Positions 25,373-32,931 of a DNA stretch of 64,000 nucleotides are shown here, one piece after another (the first letter of the stretch is position 1; each line of letters starts with the position of its first letter). Below the pieces are notes generated by a model. It saw nothing but the letters and a program-made list of their open reading frames with translations, was not told where the DNA came from and made no database searches. The stretch comes from Roseithermus sacchariphilus (GTDB taxonomy: Bacteria > Bacteroidota > Rhodothermia > Rhodothermales > MEBIC09517). Both the position numbers and the translations under genes were made by a program. Location of the stretch: contig CP030158.1 in the NCBI GenBank assembly GCA_003285105.1, forward strand, positions 3,954,449-4,018,448, written 5' to 3'.

Positions 25373-26398
25373 ATGTTTGACATCTTTTACGACAAGGCGC
25401 AGACGCTGAAGCAGGCGGGCGTGCCGTTCGCCCTGGCCGTGGTGGTGCGCCACGAACCGCCAATCTCCGGCAAGCCCGGCGACAAAGCCATCATCCTGGC
25501 CGACGGCACGCTCCATGGCTGGATCGGGGGCGGGTGTACCCAGCCGGTCATCATCAAGGAAGCCCGCAAGACGCTGGAGGACGGTACGCCCCGTCTCGTA
25601 CGCATCACCCCTTCGGCCAGCGAGGTCGTCGTCGAGGGCATCAAGGAATACCCGATGACCTGCTACAGCGGCGGCGCGCTCGACATCTACATCGAACCCG
25701 TCATGCCTCGTCCCCAGCTCGTCATCCTCGGCCACTCTGCCGTGGCTCAGGCGCTGGCCCGGCTTGGCCGCGTCATGAGCTACCGCATCGTGGTGCAGGC
25801 CCCCGAGGCCACCGCCGATCTGTTCCCGGACGCCCATGCCTTCCGGCCCGCGTTCGACCTGACCGAGATCACGCCGACGCCGCAGACCTTCGTGGTGGTG
25901 TCGACCCAGGGCCACGGAGACGAGGACGCGCTGAAGGCGGCCCTGGCACGGGAGATGCCCTACGTGGCCTTCGTGGCCAGCCGGCGCAAGGCGCTGCAGG
26001 TGTTTGCCAACCTGGAGGATCAGGGAATGGACCCCACCCGCCTGGAGCACGTCCACACCCCGGCCGGCCTCGACATCGGCGCCCGCCTGCCCGAGGAGAT
26101 CGCGGTGAGCATCCTGGCCCAGATCGTCCAGGTCCTTCGCCGGCGCCCGGAGGAGTCGCCCCCGTCCTCCACACCCCACCGGCACACGCTGCACGTCGAC
26201 GCCATGAGCTGCGCCCACTGCATCCATCGCGTCCAGAAGGCCCTGGGCAGCGTCGAGGGGGTGACGGTGCACGACGTCGAGATCGGCTGGGCCGAGGTCA
26301 GCTACGATCCGGCCGACGTCGCCCTCACGGACATCGCGGCCGCCCTCGAAGCCGCCGGCTACCACCTGCGGCCCGACCCGGCGCCCGCTACGCCCTGA
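25373..26398 (+). CDS. coxF: CoxF (XdhC family) fused to a C-terminal HMA copper-binding domain
   Basis: 341 residues in two parts. Residues about 1-258 are XdhC/CoxF-like: an N-terminal domain with GWIGGGCTQPVIIKEARK (49-66) and a Rossmann-like part beginning PQLVILGHSAVAQAL (114-128). After a short Pro/Ser/Arg linker (about 258-270), residues 271-337 form a complete heavy-metal-associated domain: HTLHVDAMSCAHCIHRVQKAL, with the metal-binding pair in MSCAHC (278-283), GVTVHDVEIGWAEVSYDP and a final DIAAALEAAGYHL. This is the CopZ/Atx1 fold that carries Cu(I). CoxF is known to be needed for copper insertion into CO dehydrogenase, so the fusion plausibly delivers copper directly. I know of no standard CoxF with this tail. 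Confidence 0.92.
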   Translation: MFDIFYDKAQTLKQAGVPFALAVVVRHEPPISGKPGDKAIILADGTLHGWIGGGCTQPVIIKEARKTLEDGTPRLVRITPSASEVVVEGIKEYPMTCYSGGALDIYIEPVMPRPQLVILGHSAVAQALARLGRVMSYRIVVQAPEATADLFPDAHAFRPAFDLTEITPTPQTFVVVSTQGHGDEDALKAALAREMPYVAFVASRRKALQVFANLEDQGMDPTRLEHVHTPAGLDIGARLPEEIAVSILAQIVQVLRRRPEESPPSSTPHRHTLHVDAMSCAHCIHRVQKALGSVEGVTVHDVEIGWAEVSYDPADVALTDIAAALEAAGYHLRPDPAPATP

Positions 26399-26424
26399 AC
26401 CCCCACCGGCCACCCGGTGCGCCC

Positions 26425-27048
26425 ATGCCTGCCCGACCGACCGTTTCCGCGATCCTTCTGGCGGCCGGCGAATCCCGGCGGATGGGAGACGCCAACAAGC
26501 TGCTCCTGCCGTTCCAGGGCCGCCCGCTCATCGAGCACGTCGTCCGCGCCCTGACGAACGCGGACGTCGACGAAACCGTCGTCGTGCTCGGCCACGAGGC
26601 CGAGCGCATCCGGCCCGTGCTCGCGGCCTACCCGGTCCGCACCGTGCTCAACCCGGACTATGCCGACGGGATGACGACGTCGATCCGGGCGGGCGTCCGG
26701 GCCGCGGCGGCCGATGGCGACGGGTTCATGATCTGCCTGTCCGACCTGCCGCTGATCGAGGCGGCCGAGTTCACGTACCTGGCGAACGCCTTCCGGAAGG
26801 CGTTGGCGACGGACCCGCAGTGCATCGTGCGCCCGGTCTACGAAGGACGCCCCGGCAACCCCGTGCTGTTTTCCGCAGCCTACCGACCGGCCATCGAGGC
26901 GCACGAGGCCGTGACGGGCTGCCGGGGGCTGATCAAACGCCACCGGACCCACGTGATCGAGGTGCCGATGGCGACGGATCACGTCGTCCGGGACATCGAC
27001 ACGCCGGAGGCCTACGCCACGCTCACGGCCACGACGAGATCGTCGTAG
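26425..27048 (+). CDS. MocA-like molybdenum cofactor nucleotidyltransferase
   Basis: 207-residue MobA-like NTP-transferase. The N-terminus ILLAAGESRRMGDANKLLLPFQGRPLIEHV is the nucleotide-binding signature (LAAGxSxRMG-x-x-K-LL), and SDLPLI holds the metal-binding Asp. The MocA subfamily attaches CMP to molybdopterin for xanthine dehydrogenase-family enzymes, and CO dehydrogenase uses exactly this MCD cofactor. It starts 26 bp after coxF and is the last plus-strand gene of the cox run. Its 3' end overlaps the convergent XdhC gene by 26 bp. Confidence 0.88.
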   Translation: MPARPTVSAILLAAGESRRMGDANKLLLPFQGRPLIEHVVRALTNADVDETVVVLGHEAERIRPVLAAYPVRTVLNPDYADGMTTSIRAGVRAAAADGDGFMICLSDLPLIEAAEFTYLANAFRKALATDPQCIVRPVYEGRPGNPVLFSAAYRPAIEAHEAVTGCRGLIKRHRTHVIEVPMATDHVVRDIDTPEAYATLTATTRSS

Positions 27049-28204
27049 GCAGGCCCGCACGGCCGCCGTGGATCGGCGCCTCGCGCTCGCGCAGGAACCC
27101 GGCCGGGCGCCCGTGCAGCACCGCCTGAACCTCGGCCAGCGTCGCCAGCGCAATCTCCTCCGGGGTCTCGGTGCCGATGTCCAGCCCGATGGGGCCATAG
27201 ATGCGCGCGCGCTGGTCGTCCGTGAGCGGCTGGTTCATCTCGACCTCCGTGATGATCCGCGCCGTCCGCTCCCGCGGCCCGAGCATCCCGATGTAGCGCA
27301 GCGGCGTTGCCTCCAGCAGCGTCTGCAGCAGGCGGCGGTCCCGCAGGTAGGTGTGGTTCATCACCAGCACGGCCGTACGCGAATCCACCGTCACGTGCTT
27401 CAGCGCCTCTTCGGGATGCATCAGGTAGGTCCAGGCCTCGGCGTCCGGGAAGCGTTCCTGCAACTCGGCGGCCGGTTTGCGCCCGACGACCTGCACGCGC
27501 CACCCGAGGCCGGCCGCAAACCGCACGAGGGGGCCGACGTCGTGCCCCTCGCCGAAGATCACCAGCCGCACGGGCGGCAGGACACGCTCGTAGAGCACCT
27601 CGGCCTTGCCGGCATCGAGCGTGTAGCGCTGCGTCTCCCAGACGTACGGATCCGAGGACGCCGCGTGCTCCGCCATGACGTGCCGGGCGTGGTCACGGAC
27701 GCGTTCGAAGAGCGGGGATCCCTCCAGATCGCCGTGGAGCGAGCCGTCGTCGAGCAACAGCAGGTGCCGCGCCAGGCTGTCCTGCAGGCCGGGCTCGACG
27801 TCGATCACCGTCGCCAGCAGACCGGTGTGGCGATCTTCCACGCACCGGTTGAGCAAGTCGATGGGGCTGGCCCGGCCCTCGACCGGGACGGGCTCCAGCA
27901 GCACGTGGGCGACGCCGTTGCAGCCCGTGCCAAAGCCAAAGATCAGATCGTCGTCGTCGAGGTCGAACGGCAGTAGTTCGGGCCGGCTCGTCTCCAGCAC
28001 GTGCAGCGCGCGCTGGGCTACCTCCCCTTCCAGACACCCGCCGCTCACCGTACCCCAGCGGCGGCCGTCCTCGGCCACCAGCATGCGGGCGCCGGGCCGG
28101 CGGTACGTCGAACCCCCGATGCGGACGACCGTGCCCACGGCGAACGGCCGCCCCTCGCGCTGCAGCGCCCCGGCCTGGTTCAGCATGTCGAGCAGTTCTT
28201 TCAT
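27023..28204 (-). CDS. XdhC/CoxI-family molybdenum cofactor maturation protein
   Basis: 393 residues of the XdhC family, which bind Moco and promote its sulfuration or insertion into xanthine dehydrogenase-type enzymes. Visible: N-terminal GTVVRIGGSTYRRPGARMLV with GTVSGGCLEGEV (the conserved Cys motif), a central GFGTGCNGV, then VRLVIFGEGHDVGPLVRFAAGLGWRVQVV (Rossmann) and YIGMLGPRERT near the end. The C-terminal IGLDIGTETPEEIALATLAEV is also typical. It is the second XdhC-type gene here, distinct from coxF (no HMA domain), and is transcribed towards the cox operon with overlapping 3' ends. Likely the general Moco chaperone for CoxL. Confidence 0.9.
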   Translation of the reverse strand: MKELLDMLNQAGALQREGRPFAVGTVVRIGGSTYRRPGARMLVAEDGRRWGTVSGGCLEGEVAQRALHVLETSRPELLPFDLDDDDLIFGFGTGCNGVAHVLLEPVPVEGRASPIDLLNRCVEDRHTGLLATVIDVEPGLQDSLARHLLLLDDGSLHGDLEGSPLFERVRDHARHVMAEHAASSDPYVWETQRYTLDAGKAEVLYERVLPPVRLVIFGEGHDVGPLVRFAAGLGWRVQVVGRKPAAELQERFPDAEAWTYLMHPEEALKHVTVDSRTAVLVMNHTYLRDRRLLQTLLEATPLRYIGMLGPRERTARIITEVEMNQPLTDDQRARIYGPIGLDIGTETPEEIALATLAEVQAVLHGRPAGFLREREAPIHGGRAGLPTTISSWP

Positions 28205-28404
28205 GCGATCGCTGGAGTCCCGTTCCGAAGGTTTCCCGCCCCGCTACGGAAGCGGTTTTCTGTGAGACAAGAGCAGAATACACATCGCAACCCAGTAAGC
28301 TCAAGCGCCAGTAAAGAACACCTGGTTCCTCCACACTGCGCAGGAGTCAACTTTCGCTTTCCCGTTTTCTGGGCCAATCTACGATATAGATTCCCAGGAG
28401 GAGG

Positions 28405-28836
28405 TCAGATCCCTTTTCGCCGTCGATGCTCTCGAATGCGATGGCAATTTGCGCACACGACCTCGCACTTTGCGATTTCTCGCTCCACTTCTCGGAGACT
28501 CCAATTGCTAAGGCCACGTCCAATGTTAAAGCGCTTCTCTCCATCAATGTGGTCAAAATCCATCACATAATAGGGAAATCGAATCCCGCAGTCCGCGCAT
28601 GGAACGTCTTTAGCTCTACGGATCAGGCGACGTATTTTCTTTCGTTTGGCCTGAGTGTGCGCCACAGCCTTGGCCTTGTAGTAAGCCGGATGCTTTTTAT
28701 AATGAGCTCGGACGTAGCCGCGCTGGCAAGCTTTGCACACGCTTTGTCGGCCGTCTGAACGTGCTTTGTTCTTGTGAAAAGCGTCCAGGCTCTTCTGCTC
28801 CCCACAATGCGGACAGATCTTGTATTCTAGAGCCAT
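28405..28836 (-). CDS. Small HNH-type nuclease-like protein
   Basis: About 143 residues from ATG 28836 (MALEYKICPHCGE; a start nine codons earlier is also possible). An N-terminal zinc ribbon (CPHCGE...CKACQR) and a basic helix lead to an HNH-like core: CADCG, the DFDHIDG motif and CEVVCANCHRIREHRR. Proteins of this kind are common in phages and mobile elements and are probably DNA nicking or cutting enzymes. Base composition is clearly less GC-rich than every neighbour and codon use is different, suggesting recent transfer. It sits next to a tRNA gene, but I found no integrase or att duplication. Confidence 0.75.
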   Translation of the reverse strand: MALEYKICPHCGEQKSLDAFHKNKARSDGRQSVCKACQRGYVRAHYKKHPAYYKAKAVAHTQAKRKKIRRLIRRAKDVPCADCGIRFPYYVMDFDHIDGEKRFNIGRGLSNWSLREVEREIAKCEVVCANCHRIREHRRRKGI

Positions 28837-28875
28837 GACTACGAAACGCGCCTTTTTAGTCAAACTGGAATCAAT

Positions 28876-28910
28876 AAAAAACCCCAGAACCGTGCAAGAC
28901 GATTCTGGGG
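28876..28910 (-). terminator. Intrinsic terminator of tRNA-Arg
   Basis: Inverted repeat CCCCAGAA (28882-28889) / TTCTGGGG (28903-28910) with a 13-bp loop; on the minus strand the stem is followed directly by six T residues (28881-28876). It lies 8 bp past the tRNA 3' end and just before the HNH gene start, so it should separate tRNA transcription from that gene. Confidence 0.85.
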
Positions 28911-28918
28911 TTTGCAGC

Positions 28919-28991
<73 letters not shown>

Positions 28992-29013
28992 GTGGCCTCC
29001 GAAGAGGGCTGCT

Positions 29014-29042
29014 ATGATAGTGCGTTTCCGGAGCCTCTGCAA
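29014..29042 (-). promoter_or_regulatory. Promoter of tRNA-Arg
   Basis: On the minus strand TTGCAG (29042-29037) and TATCAT (29019-29014) are separated by exactly 17 bp, a good sigma-70-type pair. The predicted start would be about 15-20 nt before the tRNA 5' end. Unlike the TAnnTTTG elements expected in this lineage, this is a classical -35/-10 arrangement. Confidence 0.5.
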
Positions 29043-29085
29043 GTGAAGCGCCCGTTAAAACGCACGGCGCGTGGCCACGTCGGTT

Positions 29086-29904
29086 TCACTCGTCCTCGAC
29101 CGGGAAGATCCCGAGCCCCTGGAGGAAATAGAAGTGGTGCGTCGGGCCATGCCCCTGGCCGATGGCGAGGCCGTGGCGGATCGCCTCGGTGACGTAGCGT
29201 TTGGCGCGCGCCACGGCTCCGCGTAGCGGGTAGCCACGCGCCAGGTTGGCGGCAATGGCCGCGGCATAGGTGCAGCCCGTGCCGTGCGTGTGTGGCGTGT
29301 CGATCCGGGGCGCCCGGTACGTGTGGAAGCGCTGGCCGTCGTAGAGCACATCCACCGCCTCGCTCTCCCCGTCCAGATGGCCGCCTTTGACGAGCACCGC
29401 CTGCGCCCCCATCGCCTGAATCCGCTGCGCCGCTTCCCGGGCATCGTCCAGCGTCTGGATGGTCAGCCCCGTCAGATGGGCGGCTTCGTGGACGTTCGGC
29501 GTCACGAGCGTCGCCCGCGGCAGCAGCCGGGTCTTGAGCGTCTCGACGGCCTCGGCCTGCAGCAGGGGGTACCCGCTCTTGGAGATCATGACGGGATCCA
29601 CCACGAGCGGCTCGATCCCGCGCTCCTCGATCTTTCGCGCCACCGTCTCGATGATGGCGGACGAGGAGAGCATGCCGGTTTTGGTGGCCGCCACCGGCAG
29701 GTCGTCGAGCACGGCGTCGAGCTGGGCCTCGATCAGATCCAGCGGCAACTCGAACGCCGCCGTGACGGCCCGCGTGTTCTGGGCGGTGACGGCCGTCAGC
29801 ACGGAGGCCGCGAACACGCCGTTGGCCTGCATGGCCTTGATGTCGGCCTGGATGCCGGCACCGCCCCCGGAGTCACTGCCGGCGATGGTCAGGGCAACGT
29901 TCAT
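29086..29904 (-). CDS. thiD: Hydroxymethylpyrimidine (phosphate) kinase
   Basis: 272-residue ThiD of the ribokinase fold, phosphorylating HMP and HMP-P to HMP-PP for thiamine synthesis. N-terminus ALTIAGSDSGGGAGIQADIKAM is the classical ThiD motif. VDPVMISKSG and the anion-hole/catalytic stretch DTPHTHGTGCTYAAAIAANLARG (catalytic Cys/Asp region) are intact. The start ATG overlaps the thiE stop (29901-29904), so it is the last gene of the thiamine operon. Confidence 0.95.
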   Translation of the reverse strand: MNVALTIAGSDSGGGAGIQADIKAMQANGVFAASVLTAVTAQNTRAVTAAFELPLDLIEAQLDAVLDDLPVAATKTGMLSSSAIIETVARKIEERGIEPLVVDPVMISKSGYPLLQAEAVETLKTRLLPRATLVTPNVHEAAHLTGLTIQTLDDAREAAQRIQAMGAQAVLVKGGHLDGESEAVDVLYDGQRFHTYRAPRIDTPHTHGTGCTYAAAIAANLARGYPLRGAVARAKRYVTEAIRHGLAIGQGHGPTHHFYFLQGLGIFPVEDE

Positions 29905-30548
29905 GTGGATTCGGACGAGTGGGCGTGAATCGAAGCGAGATAGGCCCGGACGGCGGCGCGCGGGTCAGCGGCGTCCATCAGGCCGGACAGCACGGCGACG
30001 CCGTGGGCGCCGGCCTGCAGGCAGGGTCCCACGCGGTCGGGCGTGATGCCGCCCAGCGCCAGCACGGGCCGGGCTGCGGGGTCTGCGCAGACCGCGACGA
30101 GCCGGGCCAGCCCCTGGCCGGGATGGCCGGGCTTGCTGGTCGTCGGGAAGATAGGGCTCAGGAACACGTAATCCGCCCCCGCCTGCCGGGCTTTCACGGC
30201 GTCTTCGAGCCCGTGGGCCGAGTACCCCAGCCGCCGCCCGGCACCGAGCCGCGCCCGCGCCGCCGCGACGGCCGGCCCGCGCCCGCCCACGTGCAGATCC
30301 ACGTCCAGCGCCTCGGCAACGGCCAGGCGGGTGTTGACGGCAATCTGCACGTCCGGGGCCACCCGCCGCAGCGCCTCCACCAGCCCGGCGGCCGCCCGGC
30401 GGAAGGCGGCCTCACCGGCGGCATGATCACGCAGATGCACCCAGCGCACCCCGGCTTCGACGAGGGCCACGACGCGCGAGGCCCGCCTCGGTTCGGTGAA
30501 GCGATCGGCGACGAGGGCGAGCCGTGGCATCACGGCGGCACCGCTCAT
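29901..30548 (-). CDS. thiE: Thiamine-phosphate synthase (ThiE/TenI family)
   Basis: 215 residues from ATG 30548, overlapping the end of thiG by four bases. TIM-barrel protein with VRWVHLRDH, the HVGGRG motif (usually HLGQ-D in ThiE), [33 protein letters not shown] and [12 protein letters not shown]. These match ThiE, which joins HMP-PP and thiazole phosphate, but also its relative TenI (thiazole tautomerase); HVGG in place of HLGQ and the short N-terminus lean somewhat towards TenI. Operon position between thiG and thiD suits either. Confidence 0.8.
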   Translation of the reverse strand: MSGAAVMPRLALVADRFTEPRRASRVVALVEAGVRWVHLRDHAAGEAAFRRAAAGLVEALRRVAPDVQIAVNTRLAVAEALDVDLHVGGRGPAVAAARARLGAGRRLGYSAHGLEDAVKARQAGADYVFLSPIFPTTSKPGHPGQGLARLVAVCADPAARPVLALGGITPDRVGPCLQAGAHGVAVLSGLMDAADPRAAVRAYLASIHAHSSEST

Positions 30549-31369
30549 CCCAGGCCAACCCGCCCTTCGAGCGGCGAGGAGGCGCGGGCGTAGAACCGCC
30601 GCGGGATCCGCCCGGCCTGCCAGGCCAGACGGCCGGCCTCGACGGCCCGCCGCATGGCCTGCGCCATCATCACCGGATGCTGGGCGTTCGAGATGGCCGT
30701 GTTGAGCAGAATGCCGTCGTAGCCCAGCTCCATCGCCCGGGCGGCATCGCTGGCCGTGCCAATGCCGGCATCCACGATGAGCGGCGTCTGGGGCAGGAGT
30801 TCGCGGATGAGGGCGAGGTTGTACGGGTTGACGAGGCCCATCCCGCTGCCGATGGGCGAGGCCAGCGGCATCACGGCGGTGCAACCCAGATCGGCCAGCT
30901 TGCGGCAGGTGATGGGATCGTCATTGCAATAAGCCAGCACCCGGAAGCCGTCGTCGATGAGCGTGCGGGCTGCCCGTAGGAGCTGCTCCACGTCCGGCAT
31001 CAGCGTCTCGTCGTCACCGATCACCTCCAGCTTGATCAGGTCGGTTTCCAGCGCTTCGCGGGCCAGCTGGGCCACCAGCACCGCCTCTTTCGCGGTGTAG
31101 CAACCCGCCGTGTTGGGCAGGAGCCGGTACCCCTCCCGCCGCAGCAGTTCGAGCAGGCTTTCCTCCGAGGTATCCTGGAGGTTCACCCGACGGATGGCGA
31201 CCGTCACCAGCTCGGTCCCGGAGGCACGCAGGGCGTCCAGCATGACCTGCGGGTTCGGGTAGCCGCTGGTACCGACCAGCAGGCGCGACCGCAGGGTGCA
31301 CACCCCGAGATCCAGCCGATCGGCCGTCTCGGTAGCGGGCGGGGTGTCGGTCATCAGATCGTCGGGCAT
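30545..31369 (-). CDS. thiG: Thiazole synthase
   Basis: 274 residues from ATG 31369 (ATG 31354 is an equally possible start). ThiG forms the thiazole ring from deoxyxylulose phosphate, ThiS-thiocarboxylate and dehydroglycine. The Schiff-base lysine lies in [34 protein letters not shown] and [29 protein letters not shown] are characteristic. It is flanked by thiS upstream and thiE downstream on the same strand with small gaps or overlap. Confidence 0.95.
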   Translation of the reverse strand: MPDDLMTDTPPATETADRLDLGVCTLRSRLLVGTSGYPNPQVMLDALRASGTELVTVAIRRVNLQDTSEESLLELLRREGYRLLPNTAGCYTAKEAVLVAQLAREALETDLIKLEVIGDDETLMPDVEQLLRAARTLIDDGFRVLAYCNDDPITCRKLADLGCTAVMPLASPIGSGMGLVNPYNLALIRELLPQTPLIVDAGIGTASDAARAMELGYDGILLNTAISNAQHPVMMAQAMRRAVEAGRLAWQAGRIPRRFYARASSPLEGRVGLG

Positions 31370-31419
31370 AGCGGTATGAACATGAAAAAGGGTTGCAGGG
31401 GATCGGGATTCCAACCGTT

Positions 31420-31629
31420 TCAACCACCCTGAACAGCCGTAATCACCTCCACCGTATCCCCCGCGGCCAGGGTCACCTCACCCCAGCGGGCACGGCGGAC
31501 GACCTCCTCGTTCACGGCCACGGCGATCCCGCGTGCCCCTTCCGGGTCGATGCCGAGCGTCGCCAGCAGGTCCGGCAGGGTCGCCCCGGCCGGCACCTCG
31601 CGCGGCTCGCCGTTGACCGCGATGGTCAT
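31420..31629 (-). CDS. thiS: Sulfur carrier protein ThiS
   Basis: 69 residues from ATG 31629 (an ATG at 31650 adds seven residues). Ubiquitin-like fold: [32 protein letters not shown] and the obligatory C-terminal Gly-Gly (VITAVQGG), which is adenylated and thiocarboxylated to supply thiazole sulfur. Located 17 bp after thiO and 50 bp before thiG. No thiF-type activating enzyme is in the window. Confidence 0.93.
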   Translation of the reverse strand: MTIAVNGEPREVPAGATLPDLLATLGIDPEGARGIAVAVNEEVVRRARWGEVTLAAGDTVEVITAVQGG

Positions 31630-31646
31630 GGCCGAATGAGCGCGGT

Positions 31647-32786
31647 TCATGAGAGCGGGGATGCAGGTGTATGGGTCGAAAAACGCCGGGGAGAAAACGG
31701 CTGGAGCCAGGGCGAGGTTTCTCCGGTGAGCACGAGCCGGGCCACCTCCTGCGCCGTCACGGGCATCAGGAGGATGCCGTGCCGGTAGTGGCCGGTCGCC
31801 ACGACGACGCCGGGGGCGGCCATGCCAAGGATCGGCGCATGGTCACGGCTGGCCGGACGCAGGCCGGCCCACGTGTCGGTCACCGGCAGGTCGTAGATGC
31901 CGGGCACGATCTCCCAGGCCCCTTCCAGGATCGTGTAGAGGCCACCGGCCGTCACGCGCGTGTCGAACCCCATCTCCTCGCTCGTCGCCCCGACCAGCAC
32001 GCGCCCGTCGCTCTTGGGGGCGAGATAGGCCTGCGGCCCGCGGACGACGTGCCGCAGGGCAAAGGGGCGCTCGACGCGAAGCTCGATCATCTGTCCCTTG
32101 ACGGGACGCACCGGCGGGCGAACGTCCGGCTCCAGCCCCTCGACCTGACGCGACCAGGCGCCCGCCGCCAGGATCACGGTGCCGCCCTCGATGCGTTCCC
32201 CGGCTTCGGTGACGACGGCCGGGGCGGCGGCATCGGGCACGACGGCCTGCACCGGCGTGTGCTCGCGCAACACGCCGCCGGCCCGGACGAACGCCCGCTT
32301 GCAGGCCTCCAGCACACGGCGGTTGTCGACCTGATGATCGTCGGGTGCAAAGACGGCGGCCGCCAGACGCGGGGCCAGGAAGGGCTCGCGCTCCAGCGCC
32401 TCGGCCCCCGTCAGCCACTCGACGGCGAGGCCCTGCTCCTTCTGGAAGGTATAGCGGCGACGCAGCGCGGCGGCGCTGTCCGGGTCGTCGGCGACGAGCA
32501 GCGTGCCTTCGTCGCGGTAGTCGACGGTGTCGCCGGCGGCGGCTTCGAGTGCGCGGGCGAAATCCGGCCAGCGGCGCATGCTCTCGCGGCTGAGGCGGTA
32601 GAGCTCCGGTTCTTCGAACTGCAACTCGGCGTCGGCGGCCAGCATGCCGGCGGCCAGCCAGGAGGCCCCCCGCCCGGCGAGGCCGCGGTCGAAGATGGTG
32701 ACGGGACGGCCCTGCCGGACGAGCTCCCAGCCGATGCCGAGGCCGACGGCGCCGCCGCCTACGATCAGGATGGATGGATCGGTCAT
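31647..32786 (-). CDS. thiO: Glycine oxidase ThiO
   Basis: 379-residue FAD-dependent oxidase that makes dehydroglycine for the thiazole synthase. The N-terminal dinucleotide motif ILIVGGGAVGLGIGWELVRQG begins at residue 5, followed by ASWLAAGMLAADAELQF, the usual ThiO stretch, and a C-terminal GLRPASRDHAPILG...VVATGHYRHGILLMPVTA. ATG 32786 gives a start right before the Rossmann strand; a long upstream in-frame extension is non-coding in character. First gene of thiO-thiS-thiG-thiE-thiD. Oxygen-dependent thiamine synthesis through ThiO fits an aerobic organism. Confidence 0.93.
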   Translation of the reverse strand: MTDPSILIVGGGAVGLGIGWELVRQGRPVTIFDRGLAGRGASWLAAGMLAADAELQFEEPELYRLSRESMRRWPDFARALEAAAGDTVDYRDEGTLLVADDPDSAAALRRRYTFQKEQGLAVEWLTGAEALEREPFLAPRLAAAVFAPDDHQVDNRRVLEACKRAFVRAGGVLREHTPVQAVVPDAAAPAVVTEAGERIEGGTVILAAGAWSRQVEGLEPDVRPPVRPVKGQMIELRVERPFALRHVVRGPQAYLAPKSDGRVLVGATSEEMGFDTRVTAGGLYTILEGAWEIVPGIYDLPVTDTWAGLRPASRDHAPILGMAAPGVVVATGHYRHGILLMPVTAQEVARLVLTGETSPWLQPFSPRRFSTHTPASPLS

Positions 32787-32813
32787 GGAACCGAAGGGCG
32801 ATGATGAGGGAAG

Positions 32814-32835
32814 CGCCCCCGAACGTCGGGGGGCG
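32814..32835. promoter_or_regulatory. GC-rich hairpin in the thiO leader
   Basis: CGCCCCCGA (32814-32822) pairs with TCGGGGGGCG (32826-32835) around a 3-nt loop, with one bulged G. It lies 28 bp upstream of the thiO ATG, in the divergent gap to the FAD oxidase gene. No thi-box (CTGAGA/ACCTGATC) was found on either strand, so it is not a recognisable TPP riboswitch. Confidence 0.5.
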
Positions 32836-32931
32836 GGGTCTCCGGGAGATCCGGCGGCCCTCCACAACCTGCTCGAAGGTAGGTCGTTCTTTATACAGCC
32901 GCTCGCCGGAACGATCCACCCTCCGCCCTGC

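Noticed and set aside
24077-26413. Minus-strand open frame of about 780 codons
   Set aside because: Antisense to coxE and coxF; no recognisable protein features.
32787-32931. TPP riboswitch upstream of thiO
   Set aside because: CTGAGA and ACCTGATC-type core sequences are absent on both strands; only a GC hairpin is present.
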